Shown piece after piece: positions 16,926 through 24,906 of a stretch of DNA of 57,894 nucleotides. The DNA is taken from NCBI RefSeq assembly GCF_027531705.1, contig NZ_JAPZSP010000036.1, positions 1 to 57,894 on the forward strand. Reading direction: 5' to 3'. The position numbers and the translations under genes are program-made. The first letter of the stretch is position 1. Every line of letters begins with the position of its first letter. The notes below the pieces were generated by a model. The model was not told the origin of the DNA. It was given only the letters and a program-made list of their open reading frames with translations, and searched no databases. Source of the stretch: Flavobacterium sp. GTDB taxonomy: Bacteria; Bacteroidota; Bacteroidia; Flavobacteriales; Flavobacteriaceae.

Positions 16926-17652
16926 TTTATTATTTGTGCTGCTTTCATTGTTAGCTAATGCACAAGAAGTTGCAAAAAAAACACCTGAAATTGCCAAAAA
17001 AGACACTGTTGCTCCAGTAAAAGTGAACCGTTATGGCTTGCGTGTTGGTGTTGACTTGTTTAGATTATCTCGTTCTTTTTGGGAAAAAGATTATCGAGGC
17101 ATTGAGGTAGTTGGTGATTACAGATTAACCAAAAAGTATTACATCGCTGGAGAATTGGGTAACGAAGACAAAACAGTTCAGGAAGATTACCTAAACTTCA
17201 CCACAAAAGGTTCTTATTTTAAAGTTGGTTTTGATTATAACATGCATCAAAACTGGATGAATTTAGAGAATTCTATTTATGTTGGAATGCGTTATGGTGT
17301 GAGTTCGTTTAGTCAAAAATTGAATAATTACCAAATTTATACAAGCAACACTTATTTTAATGATAGCCCAACTGTTCCTTCTGGTGAAGAGTTTAATGGA
17401 TTAACGGCACAATGGGCAGAAGTTGTGGCTGGTGTGAAGACAAAGGTTATCAATAATATATATGTAGGTTTTAGTTTTAGAATTAACCGATTATTTACTA
17501 ACAAAACACCTGATGGTTTTGATAACCTTTACATTCCAGGTTTCAACAGAAAATATAGTGGCGATTTTGGTGTAGGTTTTAATTACACCGTTTCGTACTT
17601 CATTCCGTTATATAAATCAACTGTTAAGGTTGAGGAAAAGCCTAAGAAATAG
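16897..17652 (+). CDS. DUF6048 family outer-membrane protein
   Basis: About 251 residues from ATG 16897 (a TTG at 16885 is also in frame). The signal peptide MKYILKYYFSLLFVLLSLLA ends at NAQ. After a short Lys/Thr-rich linker the protein is built of alternating strands (YGLRVGVDLFRLSRSF, YYIAGELGNE, GSYFKVGFDYNMH, NNIYVGFSFRINRLF, GDFGVGFNYTVSYFIP), as in a small beta barrel. It overlaps the DUF6452 lipoprotein gene by 29 nt; the pair probably acts together at the outer membrane. No substrate is evident. Confidence 0.8.
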   Translation: MKYILKYYFSLLFVLLSLLANAQEVAKKTPEIAKKDTVAPVKVNRYGLRVGVDLFRLSRSFWEKDYRGIEVVGDYRLTKKYYIAGELGNEDKTVQEDYLNFTTKGSYFKVGFDYNMHQNWMNLENSIYVGMRYGVSSFSQKLNNYQIYTSNTYFNDSPTVPSGEEFNGLTAQWAEVVAGVKTKVINNIYVGFSFRINRLFTNKTPDGFDNLYIPGFNRKYSGDFGVGFNYTVSYFIPLYKSTVKVEEKPKK

Positions 17653-17664
17653 GACATTTGTAGA

Positions 17665-17811
17665 TTACGGTTTAATCCAAACAATTTTATTTTCGCGAAT
17701 GATAACAATTTCGCTATTTTTTTGTTTTTTAAATTGAACCATCTTTTCGTAAGCTAACTCAAGACCTTTAATAATTTTATTACGTCTTTCAATTTTGGCT
17801 TCTGTTGTCAT
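17665..17811 (-). CDS. 48-residue partner ORF of the zeta-toxin-like gene
   Basis: A short ORF coding for MTTEAKIERRNKIIKGLELA... and ending ENKIVWIKP. It is rich in Lys and Glu, with a predicted helix (5-30) and then a strand pair (EIVIIRENKIVWI). It starts inside the end of the zeta-toxin-like gene (23-nt overlap in another frame), so the two are almost certainly cotranscribed and translationally coupled. By position and size it could be an antitoxin or accessory factor, but order (toxin first) and sequence differ from the epsilon/PezA antitoxins. Function is inference only. Confidence 0.6.
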   Translation of the reverse strand: MTTEAKIERRNKIIKGLELAYEKMVQFKKQKNSEIVIIRENKIVWIKP

Positions 17812-18382
17812 AATAGTTTTTTAATTCATTAAATTTTTGAGAATCAATAATATTTAGCTCGTCACTTATTGATTTTTCAGCAATTAAAAAATGATTTCCT
17901 TCTGAATTATCAAAAATTAGAACTTGATCTACAAGCGGTATATAAATTTCAAATAAATTAATTATTCCTTTGATGTACCTTCGCTCTATAACTCTTGACT
18001 CAATATTATGACCACCTTCAATTACTCTTGTTTTTACTCTTTCTTTAGCTAATTCAACATTTCTCAACCAAAAGAAAAGCAAAGTAGTATTATATCCGTT
18101 TGTCTTTGCGTTACTTATTTTCCCTTTATAACTTTTGGTTGCCAAAGTAGTTTCAAAAGCAAAACTTTCATTACTAATAAAAAGCTCATTAATTCTATTT
18201 AACATGATTCGACCGGCTTCAAAAGCTACTTTTTCAGGTTGAAAAGGAGAAAGTCCTTTAGCTATTTCAGCAGCATTTACAAACTCTTTACAATCCAAAA
18301 TTTCAGGAAGAATTGTAAATGATGCCGTTGTTTTTCCTGCTCCATTACAACCTGCAATTATGTAAAGATTTTTTTCAATCAT
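17789..18382 (-). CDS. Zeta-toxin family ATPase/kinase, key Asp apparently replaced
   Basis: A 197-residue P-loop protein with Walker A GCNGAGKTT (11-19), KEFVNAAEIAKGLSPF (32-47), AFEAGRIMLNRI (53-64), FAFETTLATKSY (74-85) and VKTRVIEGGHNI further on. The last parts are the family's substrate and Arg-rich regions. Relatives I remember read VNADxIA at the third position of the second block; here it is VNAAEIA (Ala38), one base from Asp (GCT for GAT). If that Asp is catalytic, as its counterpart is in zeta toxins, the kinase may be weakened or inactive. A -7 motif lies 5 nt before the start codon, and a 48-aa ORF overlaps its end. Confidence 0.85.
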   Translation of the reverse strand: MIEKNLYIIAGCNGAGKTTASFTILPEILDCKEFVNAAEIAKGLSPFQPEKVAFEAGRIMLNRINELFISNESFAFETTLATKSYKGKISNAKTNGYNTTLLFFWLRNVELAKERVKTRVIEGGHNIESRVIERRYIKGIINLFEIYIPLVDQVLIFDNSEGNHFLIAEKSISDELNIIDSQKFNELKNYYDNRSQN

Positions 18383-18387
18383 AGATA

Positions 18388-18395
18388 CAAATTTA
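18388..18395 (-). promoter_or_regulatory. -7 promoter motif TAAATTTG for the zeta-like gene
   Basis: Minus strand, 5 nt before the ATG at 18382; again suggests a leaderless transcript. Confidence 0.45.
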
Positions 18396-18420
18396 GCTAT
18401 TTAATTTAATTTTTAGCTAT

Positions 18421-18651
18421 TTACACTTCTTTTATTCCTTTTGCAAAAATCCATTTCATAAATAGTTTTTCACCGTCTTTCGTGGCGACTGCTTGAAATT
18501 TTGGAGCCAAAACTGTTCCAACAATAAAAGCTATTAACGGAATCCATAATCCTGTTAATGTTGTAAAAGTGGCTACTGCAAATCGAACTGCAAAAAATAT
18601 AATAGCAAATCCGATAAGATTATAAACGAGTGCTTTTGTTTTTTTTGACAT
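18421..18651 (-). CDS. Small conserved membrane protein, two helices
   Basis: Seventy-six residues, MSKKTKALVYN then helix 1 (about 10-31, LIGFAIIFFAVRFAVATF), a short turn, helix 2 (about 35-48, WIPLIAFIVGTVLAP) and an amphipathic tail with KDGEKLFMKWIFAKG. I do not recognise a named family, although the pattern is typical of small housekeeping membrane proteins of Flavobacteriia. It precedes the zeta-like gene by about 40 nt on the same strand, but a -7 motif separates the two. Confidence 0.7.
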   Translation of the reverse strand: MSKKTKALVYNLIGFAIIFFAVRFAVATFTTLTGLWIPLIAFIVGTVLAPKFQAVATKDGEKLFMKWIFAKGIKEV

Positions 18652-18778
18652 TTTTTTTCTGTATAATGTATTATTGTATATTGTAGAATTGTATTTGTAA
18701 AAATTATTTATAGAATGAGATTCCTCCGAAATGACAAACTGGATGGTGAAAATTCTAATTTCTAAATTCTAATTTCTG

Positions 18779-19945
18779 CTAATTGCCTTCTGTTGTCTGA
18801 AACTTCGTTCTTTTGCTTCCTTCGTACATTTCGTATTTGACTAATCTGGCTTCTAAACTTCCGTTGAAGAGTTTTATTTTTCTGGAAGGTTTTAGTCCAA
18901 CAAATTTTAATGCTTCAAGGTTGGCTGTTATAAACCAAGCGTTGGTTCCTGGATAATTTTGTTTCATCGTGTCACCCATTTCTCGGTAAAAACGCTCTAA
19001 ATCTATATCCAAACGTTCTCCATACGGTGGATTAAAAACCATGTGTAATGGTCCAACGGTTTCTTTTTTGGTATCAAAGAAATTTTGTTGTTCAATTGTT
19101 ACATAATCATCAAGATTGGCGTTTTTAATATTGTCTTTTGCTTTGCTAACAGCACTTGGCGCTTTGTCGTATCCTTTTATGGTATAATGAAACTCTTTTA
19201 CTTTTTTCAAAAGACTTTCTACAATTTGGTCAAACAAATCGTTATCCCAATCGTTCCATTTTTCGAAAGCAAACTCTTTTCGGTTGATATTGGCTGGAAT
19301 ATTACAAGCAATCATAGCTGCTTCTGCCAAAATTGTTCCCGAACCACACATTGGATCTAGAAAATCAGAATTTCCATCCCAACCAGAAAGCAAAACCATT
19401 CCAGCAGCCAAAACTTCATTTATAGGCGCAATGTTGGTTGCAGTTCGATAACCACGATGGTGTAAAGAAGCTCCAGAAGTATCAAGCGCTACCGAAACTT
19501 GGTCTCTATCAATATGAATATTAATGCGTAAATCTGGATAATCTTTATCGACACTTGGTCGTTGACCTGTTCTTTCTCTAAATTGATCTACAATCGCATC
19601 TTTTGCTTTTTGTGAAACAAATTGCGAATGCTTGAAATAATCTGAATGTATAGTGGTATCAATTACAAACGTTTGGTTGGCGTTTAAATATTTACTCCAA
19701 TCCATACTTTGAATTCCTTTATATAAATTCAAATCGCTATTAGCTCTGAAATAATAAATCGGTTTTAGTATTTTTAAAGCAGTTCGCAACGCCAAATTAG
19801 ATTTGTACATAAAACCTTTGTCGCCTTTAAAACTAACGGCACGCGTTCCTATTTCTACATTTTGTGCACCTAAAAGTTGTAGTTCTTTAGCCAATATTTC
19901 TTCAAAACCAAAAAAGGTCTTGGCAATCATTTTAAAATTTTCCAT
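18779..19945 (-). CDS. THUMP-domain class I SAM-dependent RNA methyltransferase (RlmL N-terminal-like)
   Basis: A 388-residue enzyme with an N-terminal ferredoxin-like/THUMP region (about 1-155, containing LRTALKILKPIYYF and the RINIHIDRDQVSVALDTSG strand) and a C-terminal Rossmann methyltransferase. The latter has PINEVLAAGMV, FLDPMCGSGTI (SAM loop, about 194-204) and the catalytic NPPYGERL, which marks N2-guanine or N6-adenine methyl transfer. This is the arrangement of RlmL/Trm14-like 23S rRNA m2G enzymes. It lacks the second (RlmK) domain of the E. coli fusion, as is usual in Bacteroidota. Confidence 0.9.
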   Translation of the reverse strand: MENFKMIAKTFFGFEEILAKELQLLGAQNVEIGTRAVSFKGDKGFMYKSNLALRTALKILKPIYYFRANSDLNLYKGIQSMDWSKYLNANQTFVIDTTIHSDYFKHSQFVSQKAKDAIVDQFRERTGQRPSVDKDYPDLRINIHIDRDQVSVALDTSGASLHHRGYRTATNIAPINEVLAAGMVLLSGWDGNSDFLDPMCGSGTILAEAAMIACNIPANINRKEFAFEKWNDWDNDLFDQIVESLLKKVKEFHYTIKGYDKAPSAVSKAKDNIKNANLDDYVTIEQQNFFDTKKETVGPLHMVFNPPYGERLDIDLERFYREMGDTMKQNYPGTNAWFITANLEALKFVGLKPSRKIKLFNGSLEARLVKYEMYEGSKRTKFQTTEGN

Positions 19946-20000
19946 TTTTCAATATCATAATTCAATTGCAATATCAAAAATCAATATCAATCACAATGTT

Positions 20001-20031
20001 GGGTAACTTCTGCAAAAATACACTAAATTTG
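20001..20031 (+). promoter_or_regulatory. Promoter TTG-N22-TAAATTTG for the SAM methyltransferase
   Basis: TTG at 19999-20001 and TAAATTTG at 20024-20031. The start codon follows at 20062; a five-codon ORF (MHKN, 20048-20062) overlaps that start by one base. Confidence 0.5.
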
Positions 20032-20061
20032 CACGTTAGAAATTGTAATGCATAAGAATTA

Positions 20062-20826
20062 ATGTCAAAAATCGTAAATCCTGAATCCCAAGTCGTAAAT
20101 CCTAAATCTGAAAACTGGTTTGCTTCTTGGTTTGATACAACTTATTATCACATTCTATATAAAGAAAGAAATTATAGAGAAGCGCAACTGTTTATGGACA
20201 ATCTTACGCTTTATCTAAACTTGCCAGAACATGCCAAAGTATTAGATTTAGCTTGCGGAAAAGGTCGTCATTCTATCTACTTGAACCAATTAGGATATGA
20301 TGTTTTAGGAGTTGATTTGTCTGAAAAGAGCATTGTAGAAGCATCCAAAAACGCCAACGACACTTTGCATTTTCAAGTGCATGATATGCGTGAGCCTTTA
20401 GAAGCTAAATTTGACGCCATTTTCAATCTTTTTACCAGTTTTGGTTATTTTGAAAATGAAGCTGATCACTTGAAAACATTGATTTCTATAAAAGAAAATC
20501 TTTCAGAATATGGTTTTGCCGTTATTGATTTTATGAACGTAAATCATGTGTTAGCAAATTTAATTCCAGAAGAAACAAAAAACGTTGAAGGCATTGATTT
20601 TCATATAAAACGCTATCATATTGATGGTTATATTTATAAAGAAATTAACTTTACCGATAAAGGCGAAAACTACAATTTTGTTGAAAAAGTTAGGGCTTTC
20701 ACTTTAGAAGATTTTACCAGAATGATGGACGAAGCAGGCATCTTTTTATTGGATACTTTTGGCGACTATAAATTGAAAAAGTTCTTGAAAAAAGATAGCG
20801 AGCGATTGATAATGATTTTTAAATAG
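20062..20826 (+). CDS. Class I SAM-dependent methyltransferase
   Basis: A 254-residue methyltransferase with SAM motif KVLDLACGKGRHSIYL (59-74), GYDVLGVDLSEKSIVEA and HDMRE. The C-terminal half is longer than in the minimal fold and ends ERLIMIFK. Substrate not predictable. The first 17 residues are odd: MSKIVNPESQVVNPKSENWF contains a repeated VNP(E/K)S encoded by two copies of TCGTAAATCCTxAATC (20072-20087 and 20093-20108). Such sequence is usually intergenic in this group, so an intergenic repeat seems to have become the N-terminus, since no later ATG precedes the conserved WFDT. It is followed by the ZIP gene. Confidence 0.87.
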   Translation: MSKIVNPESQVVNPKSENWFASWFDTTYYHILYKERNYREAQLFMDNLTLYLNLPEHAKVLDLACGKGRHSIYLNQLGYDVLGVDLSEKSIVEASKNANDTLHFQVHDMREPLEAKFDAIFNLFTSFGYFENEADHLKTLISIKENLSEYGFAVIDFMNVNHVLANLIPEETKNVEGIDFHIKRYHIDGYIYKEINFTDKGENYNFVEKVRAFTLEDFTRMMDEAGIFLLDTFGDYKLKKFLKKDSERLIMIFK

Positions 20827-20879
20827 TTGGCACTTCGACTGCGCTCAATGTGACAATCCTGTGATTTTAAATTAAAAAA

Positions 20880-21587
20880 ATGAATTATTTTATTTACATA
20901 TTTCCACTTTTTGCGGTGCTTTTAGGTTATTTTATTGCTACTTTTTTTCATCCAAAGAGCAAAAAAAATCTAAAGTTGTTGTTGGCTTTTAGTGGCGCTT
21001 TTTTGCTTTCGCTTACAGTAATGCATTTGTTACCTGAAGTTTATGAGGCTGATATGCACCAGCACGAAGGTCACGACCATCAACAAGGAACCATTGGAAT
21101 ATTTATTATGATTGGAATTGTGTTTCAAATTATTTTGGAATATTTTTCAAAAGGTGCCGAACATGGACATGTTCATGGTCACGAAACTATGCTTCATATT
21201 CCGTGGTTGATGTTTTTTAGCTTGTGTTTGCATGCGCTTTTAGAAGGAATGCCTATTAGTAATCATAATCACTTGGCTTATGGAATTGCGGTGCATCATT
21301 TTCCAATTGCGATTATTTTGACTTCTTTTTTCAAAAATGCCAAATTGGATAAAAAAGCCATCTTATTCTTTATGTTCATCTTTGCATTGATGACGCCACT
21401 TGGAACATTTGCATCTGTGAACTTTTCATTTCTATCGAACTATTATGCTCAAATTTCGGGAATTGTGATTGGAATATTATTTCATATTTCTTCTACAATT
21501 ATCTTTGAAAGTAGTGAAGGTCACAAATTTAATTTGGCAAAAATCAGCGTTATTGTTTTAGGCATAATTTTGGCTTATTTTATGTAA
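20880..21587 (+). CDS. ZIP family divalent metal transporter
   Basis: A 235-residue inner-membrane protein with about seven to eight helices. A His-rich loop (HQHEGHDHQQ, 60-69) and a second one (EHGHVHGHE, 94-102) suit zinc or related metals. The metal-path helices carry HALLEGMP (His118, Glu122) and VHHFPIA (His139, His140, Pro142), the ZIP signature. Expected role is uptake or redistribution of Zn2+/Fe2+. It lies 53 nt after the methyltransferase; the gap contains a CTTCGACTGCGCTCAATGTG block common between genes in this group. Confidence 0.92.
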   Translation: MNYFIYIFPLFAVLLGYFIATFFHPKSKKNLKLLLAFSGAFLLSLTVMHLLPEVYEADMHQHEGHDHQQGTIGIFIMIGIVFQIILEYFSKGAEHGHVHGHETMLHIPWLMFFSLCLHALLEGMPISNHNHLAYGIAVHHFPIAIILTSFFKNAKLDKKAILFFMFIFALMTPLGTFASVNFSFLSNYYAQISGIVIGILFHISSTIIFESSEGHKFNLAKISVIVLGIILAYFM

Positions 21588-21590
21588 TAA

Positions 21591-21621
21591 AAAAGCGCTC
21601 AACTTACCATTGAACGCTTTT
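21591..21621. terminator. Bidirectional terminator between ZIP and DUF2853 genes
   Basis: AAAAGCGCTCAA (21591-21602) pairs with TTGAACGCTTTT (21610-21621) with one mismatch; A-tract before and T-rich tract after. Confidence 0.75.
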
Positions 21622-21642
21622 GTTTTCTTTAAAGAATTGCTA

Positions 21643-21984
21643 TTATTTGTAAACGCTTTCTTTTTTGAAATGCACTGCTAAAAGGTAATAAACAACCGCT
21701 CTATACTTGTTTTTGTTTGATTTACCGTATTTTTCAAGAACAGCATCGATTCCTTTGTCTAAATCTGCTCCGTCTTTTAAACCCAATTTTTTGATAAGGA
21801 AATTGTTTTTTACAGTATCTAACTCTGATTGTTGACTTCCAGCAACTGTTGCTGCATCTTTGTTATAAATTGATGGTCCGCAACCTATAACTACTTTTGT
21901 TAGCAAAGCCATATCGGCAGTTACACCACATTTTTCTTTTAAATCGGCTGCATAAACAGCAATTAATTCGTCTCTTTTACTCAT
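21643..21984 (-). CDS. DUF2853 family protein
   Basis: A 113-residue, helical, soluble protein: SKRDELIAVYAADLKEKCG at the N-terminus, SIYNKDAATVAGSQQSELDT in the middle and NKNKYRAVVYYLLAVHF near the end match the DUF2853 family. Function unknown. Stand-alone gene ended by the shared terminator with the ZIP gene. Confidence 0.88.
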   Translation of the reverse strand: MSKRDELIAVYAADLKEKCGVTADMALLTKVVIGCGPSIYNKDAATVAGSQQSELDTVKNNFLIKKLGLKDGADLDKGIDAVLEKYGKSNKNKYRAVVYYLLAVHFKKESVYK

Positions 21985-22125
21985 TTTATATTTTTTTAAA
22001 ATTTGAAATTACTATTTTATACTAACAAATTTATAAAATATATTTCATTAAAAATTATTTATTTAGGGATTTTTTTTGCGGAAAAATAAAAATTTTAAGA
22101 ATTATAATCTCAAATAACTATTCCT

Positions 22126-22133
22126 TACTTTTG
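22126..22133 (+). promoter_or_regulatory. -7 promoter motif TACTTTTG for the SET gene
   Basis: Matches TAnnTTTG, 19 nt before ATG 22153. Confidence 0.45.
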
Positions 22134-22152
22134 AAGAACATAAAATAAAAAA

Positions 22153-22590
22153 ATGCACCATTCAAAATTAATTATCGATCAAAATATAATAGACGCTGAG
22201 GAAACCGATTATTTATATTTCAAGACTTCTCAACTTTCTAATTCAGGAAATGGGCTGTTCACAGCAATTGCAATTTATAAAGATGAAATAATTTCTATTT
22301 TCAAAGGTGAAATTTTATCTAAAAATGAAGCTGAAATAAGAGTTGCAAATAAAGAGGACAACTATTTCATGAATCTTCTAAACGGAACTATTTTGGATTG
22401 CAAAAACACCGATTGTTTTGCCAAATATGCTAATGATGCAAAAGGTTTTTCAAAATCTAATTTTAAGAATAATGCAAAAATTTCTTTGGATGAAAACGGA
22501 AATGTTTGCCTAATTGCCATTAAAAAAATAAAATCAGATGAAGAAATTTTCTGTGATTATGGAAAGAAATATTGGAAGAAACATTCTTAA
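22153..22590 (+). CDS. SET-domain protein lysine methyltransferase-like
   Basis: A 145-residue single-domain protein. SNSGNGLFTAIAIYKDEII (30-48) gives the N-terminal SET strand, CFAKYANDAKGFSKSNF then KNNAKI the SAM-binding/pseudoknot part, and DEEIFCDYGKKYW (130-142) the catalytic tyrosine. It would transfer methyl to lysine in an unknown protein. Bacterial stand-alone SET proteins are scattered and often exchanged laterally; base composition here matches the neighbours. Its stop overlaps that of menD by 4 nt, tail to tail. Confidence 0.88.
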   Translation: MHHSKLIIDQNIIDAEETDYLYFKTSQLSNSGNGLFTAIAIYKDEIISIFKGEILSKNEAEIRVANKEDNYFMNLLNGTILDCKNTDCFAKYANDAKGFSKSNFKNNAKISLDENGNVCLIAIKKIKSDEEIFCDYGKKYWKKHS

Positions 22591-24242
22591 ACCAACTCTT
22601 TAAAATATTGCAACAAAACCTTATCATTTTCTAATGTTGGTGTAAAAACTTCTAATAAAGTTGGTTTTTCATCATTTGAGAACATTACTTTTAAACTTTC
22701 ATCTAAAGTAGTTTCATTACTTGCTGTAAGATAGTTCAATCCGTACATTTTAGCTAAATGCTCAGCAGTTAAGCAATGCGAAGTTTCAAAAAATGTATTG
22801 AAAACTGGTGTTTCATCATGACCTGGTAGAATTCTAAAAATACCACCGCCGCCGTTATTCATCAAAATAATTTTGAAGTTTTTCGGTATGTAATTATTCC
22901 ATAAAGCATTGCTATCGTATAAAAATCCAATATCTCCAGCTATCAAAACTGTTGCCTTTTGGTTTGCGACTGCCGCACCGATTGCAGTTGAAGTGCTTCC
23001 GTCAATTCCACTAGTTCCGCGATTGCAAAAAACTTCAATCGATTTATCAATACTAACAAGTTGAGCATAACGAATGGGCGAACTATTGCTAATTTGAAAA
23101 TGTGTATTTGATGGTAATTTTGGCAGAATTATATCAAATGCTTTTAAATCGGTAAATGGAATTTTATCAATATATTCAATGTGTTTTTGCGTTCTTAAAT
23201 CTCTAATTTTCAATAACTTTTCTTGATAATCACTTTCAATTTTAATTATTTTTGAAAAGAAATTTTCGAAGAATTTATTTGGTGCAACTTCAAAATGTTT
23301 AGTCAAGCAACCATAAGTATCATAAGCTCTTAATTCGTCAATATGCCAATGATGTTTGGGTTGGTATTTTCTTAAAAATGCTTTAATTCTTTTAGAAACT
23401 ATCATTCCGCCAAAAGTCAACAAAACATCTGGTTGAAACTCTAAAAAATCTTCGTTTGTGAATGGTGTAATTATCGTATCAATATTCGTGATAAAATTAG
23501 GATGATGCACATTTGAAGTAACTTCTGTCATTACTACAACCGAGTTATCATTTCCTAAAACATCAAGAAACTTTTGCTCGACAGCATTTGGATGCAAACC
23601 GCCAATCAAAACCAATTTCTTTTTTGCAGAATTCCAATCATTTGCAAAAGCGGAAAGATTTTCTACTTCATTGTTCAAAATAGCATTTGAAATGATTTTT
23701 GGTTCAACCGAAAGTGTTTCAACTGTTTCATACAAAGGTTCTTCAAACGGCGCATTGATATGTACTGGACCTTTTTTGGCGAAAGCTATATTAATCGCTT
23801 CATTGATTAAAAAATCATTTTCATCAGAAGAAAATTCGTCCAAGTTAGCATTAAATAACGAATGATTAGCAAATACATTTTCTTGACGAATAGTTTGTCC
23901 ATCACCAATATCAATTTTGCTTTTTGGCCTGTCAGCCGAAACTACAATTAGCGGAATTTCGCTATAAAAAGCTTCTGAAAAGGCTGGATAATAATTCAAC
24001 AAAGCTGAACCTGAAGTACAAACCACCGCAACTGGTTTATTGATTTGTTGGGCAATTCCGAGTGCAAAAAAAGCCGCACAACGTTCATCAGCTACGCTAT
24101 AACAAGTAAAATTGGGATTATTTACAAAACCAATCGTTAAAGGCGCATTTCGAGAACCTGGAGAAATTATAATATGATGGATTCCTTTGGCACGAAAAAT
24201 TTCGATTATAGATTGTGCTAAAGGTATTTTAGGATATTTCAT
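22587..24242 (-). CDS. menD: 2-succinyl-5-enolpyruvyl-6-hydroxy-3-cyclohexene-1-carboxylate synthase
   Basis: Thiamine diphosphate enzyme that adds a succinyl-semialdehyde unit to isochorismate in menaquinone synthesis, the quinone of this phylum. About 551 residues from ATG 24242 (MKYPKIPLAQS). The frame extends upstream to 24308, but a -7 motif at 24298-24305 shows transcription starts inside that extension. Visible: HIIISPGSRNAPLTIGF, GTSGSALLNYYPA, SADRP, RGTSGIDGSTSTAIG and the ThDP motif GDIGFLYDSNALWNN...MNNGGGGIF. No other men gene is adjacent. Confidence 0.94.
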   Translation of the reverse strand: MKYPKIPLAQSIIEIFRAKGIHHIIISPGSRNAPLTIGFVNNPNFTCYSVADERCAAFFALGIAQQINKPVAVVCTSGSALLNYYPAFSEAFYSEIPLIVVSADRPKSKIDIGDGQTIRQENVFANHSLFNANLDEFSSDENDFLINEAINIAFAKKGPVHINAPFEEPLYETVETLSVEPKIISNAILNNEVENLSAFANDWNSAKKKLVLIGGLHPNAVEQKFLDVLGNDNSVVVMTEVTSNVHHPNFITNIDTIITPFTNEDFLEFQPDVLLTFGGMIVSKRIKAFLRKYQPKHHWHIDELRAYDTYGCLTKHFEVAPNKFFENFFSKIIKIESDYQEKLLKIRDLRTQKHIEYIDKIPFTDLKAFDIILPKLPSNTHFQISNSSPIRYAQLVSIDKSIEVFCNRGTSGIDGSTSTAIGAAVANQKATVLIAGDIGFLYDSNALWNNYIPKNFKIILMNNGGGGIFRILPGHDETPVFNTFFETSHCLTAEHLAKMYGLNYLTASNETTLDESLKVMFSNDEKPTLLEVFTPTLENDKVLLQYFKELV

Positions 24243-24297
24243 TTTATAACGGATAGAGACAAAGCAATGATTTGTCTGTACTTTAAATTGATTTGCA

Positions 24298-24305
24298 CAA
24301 AAGTA
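24298..24305 (-). promoter_or_regulatory. -7 promoter motif TACTTTTG for menD
   Basis: Minus strand, 55 nt before the chosen start; it decides against the longer reading frame. Confidence 0.5.
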
Positions 24306-24337
24306 CAAAGTATTTTCAAGTGTTAGAAGTAATTTAT

Positions 24338-24345
24338 TATTTTTG
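24338..24345 (+). promoter_or_regulatory. -7 promoter motif TATTTTTG 4 nt before the GNAT start
   Basis: Matches TAnnTTTG and ends 4 nt before ATG 24350; predicted leaderless transcript, like rlmD. Confidence 0.5.
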
Positions 24346-24349
24346 AAAC

Positions 24350-24844
24350 ATGGAAATCAAAATCAGACCTTACCGAACGGAAGATACGCAAGCGATATTA
24401 GAAATCATCAACTATAATATCGAAAATTCAACTGCTTTATATGATTATGAGCCTAGAAGTTTGGAAAACCAAATTGCCATTTTTGATGATAAACTCAAAA
24501 AAGGATTTCCAATAATCGTTGCAACTGAAAATGAAATTGTTGTTGGTTTTGGTTATTACAGCGAATTCCGATTTAGAGAAGCATACAAATTTACCGTTGA
24601 ACATTCGGTTTACGTACATCCAAATCATATGGGAAAAGGAATTGGAAAATTGATTATGGAAAGCCTACTCGATTTGGCAAAAGCTCAAAAACTACATACA
24701 ATGATTGGTGTAATTGATTCAGAAAACCAAAGTAGTATTGATTTCCACAAGAAATTCGGTTTTGAAATCGTTGGAACCATCAAAGAATCTGGATTCAAAT
24801 TTGACCGATGGTTGCATAGTGTTTTTATGCAGAAGATGATTTAG
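24350..24844 (+). CDS. GNAT N-acetyltransferase, phosphinothricin-acetyltransferase-like
   Basis: A 164-residue acetyltransferase. The acetyl-CoA motif A is SVYVHPNHMGKGIGKLIMES (86-105), preceded by the beta-bulge strand GFGYYSEFR and followed by IGVIDSENQSSIDFHKKFGF (motif B). ENSTALYDYEPRS in the N-terminal part is typical of the PAT/MnaT subgroup that acetylates small amines such as methionine sulfoximine or phosphinothricin analogues. The true substrate is unknown. Confidence 0.88.
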   Translation: MEIKIRPYRTEDTQAILEIINYNIENSTALYDYEPRSLENQIAIFDDKLKKGFPIIVATENEIVVGFGYYSEFRFREAYKFTVEHSVYVHPNHMGKGIGKLIMESLLDLAKAQKLHTMIGVIDSENQSSIDFHKKFGFEIVGTIKESGFKFDRWLHSVFMQKMI

Positions 24845-24851
24845 TAGTTTG

Positions 24852-24898
24852 CAGTCGCAGTATCCAGTCTAAGTCTAAAAAACTGAATACTGTGACTG
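24852..24898. repeat. CAGTCGCAGTATCCAGT inverted repeat between convergent genes
   Basis: CAGTCGCAGTATCCAGT (24852-24868) pairs with ACTGAATACTGTGACTG (24882-24898) with two mismatches, 13-nt loop. It can form a hairpin at the end of both the GNAT and the glutathione peroxidase genes. The left arm is the same repeat as 16359-16375. Confidence 0.6.
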
Positions 24899-24906
24899 AA
24901 TACTGA

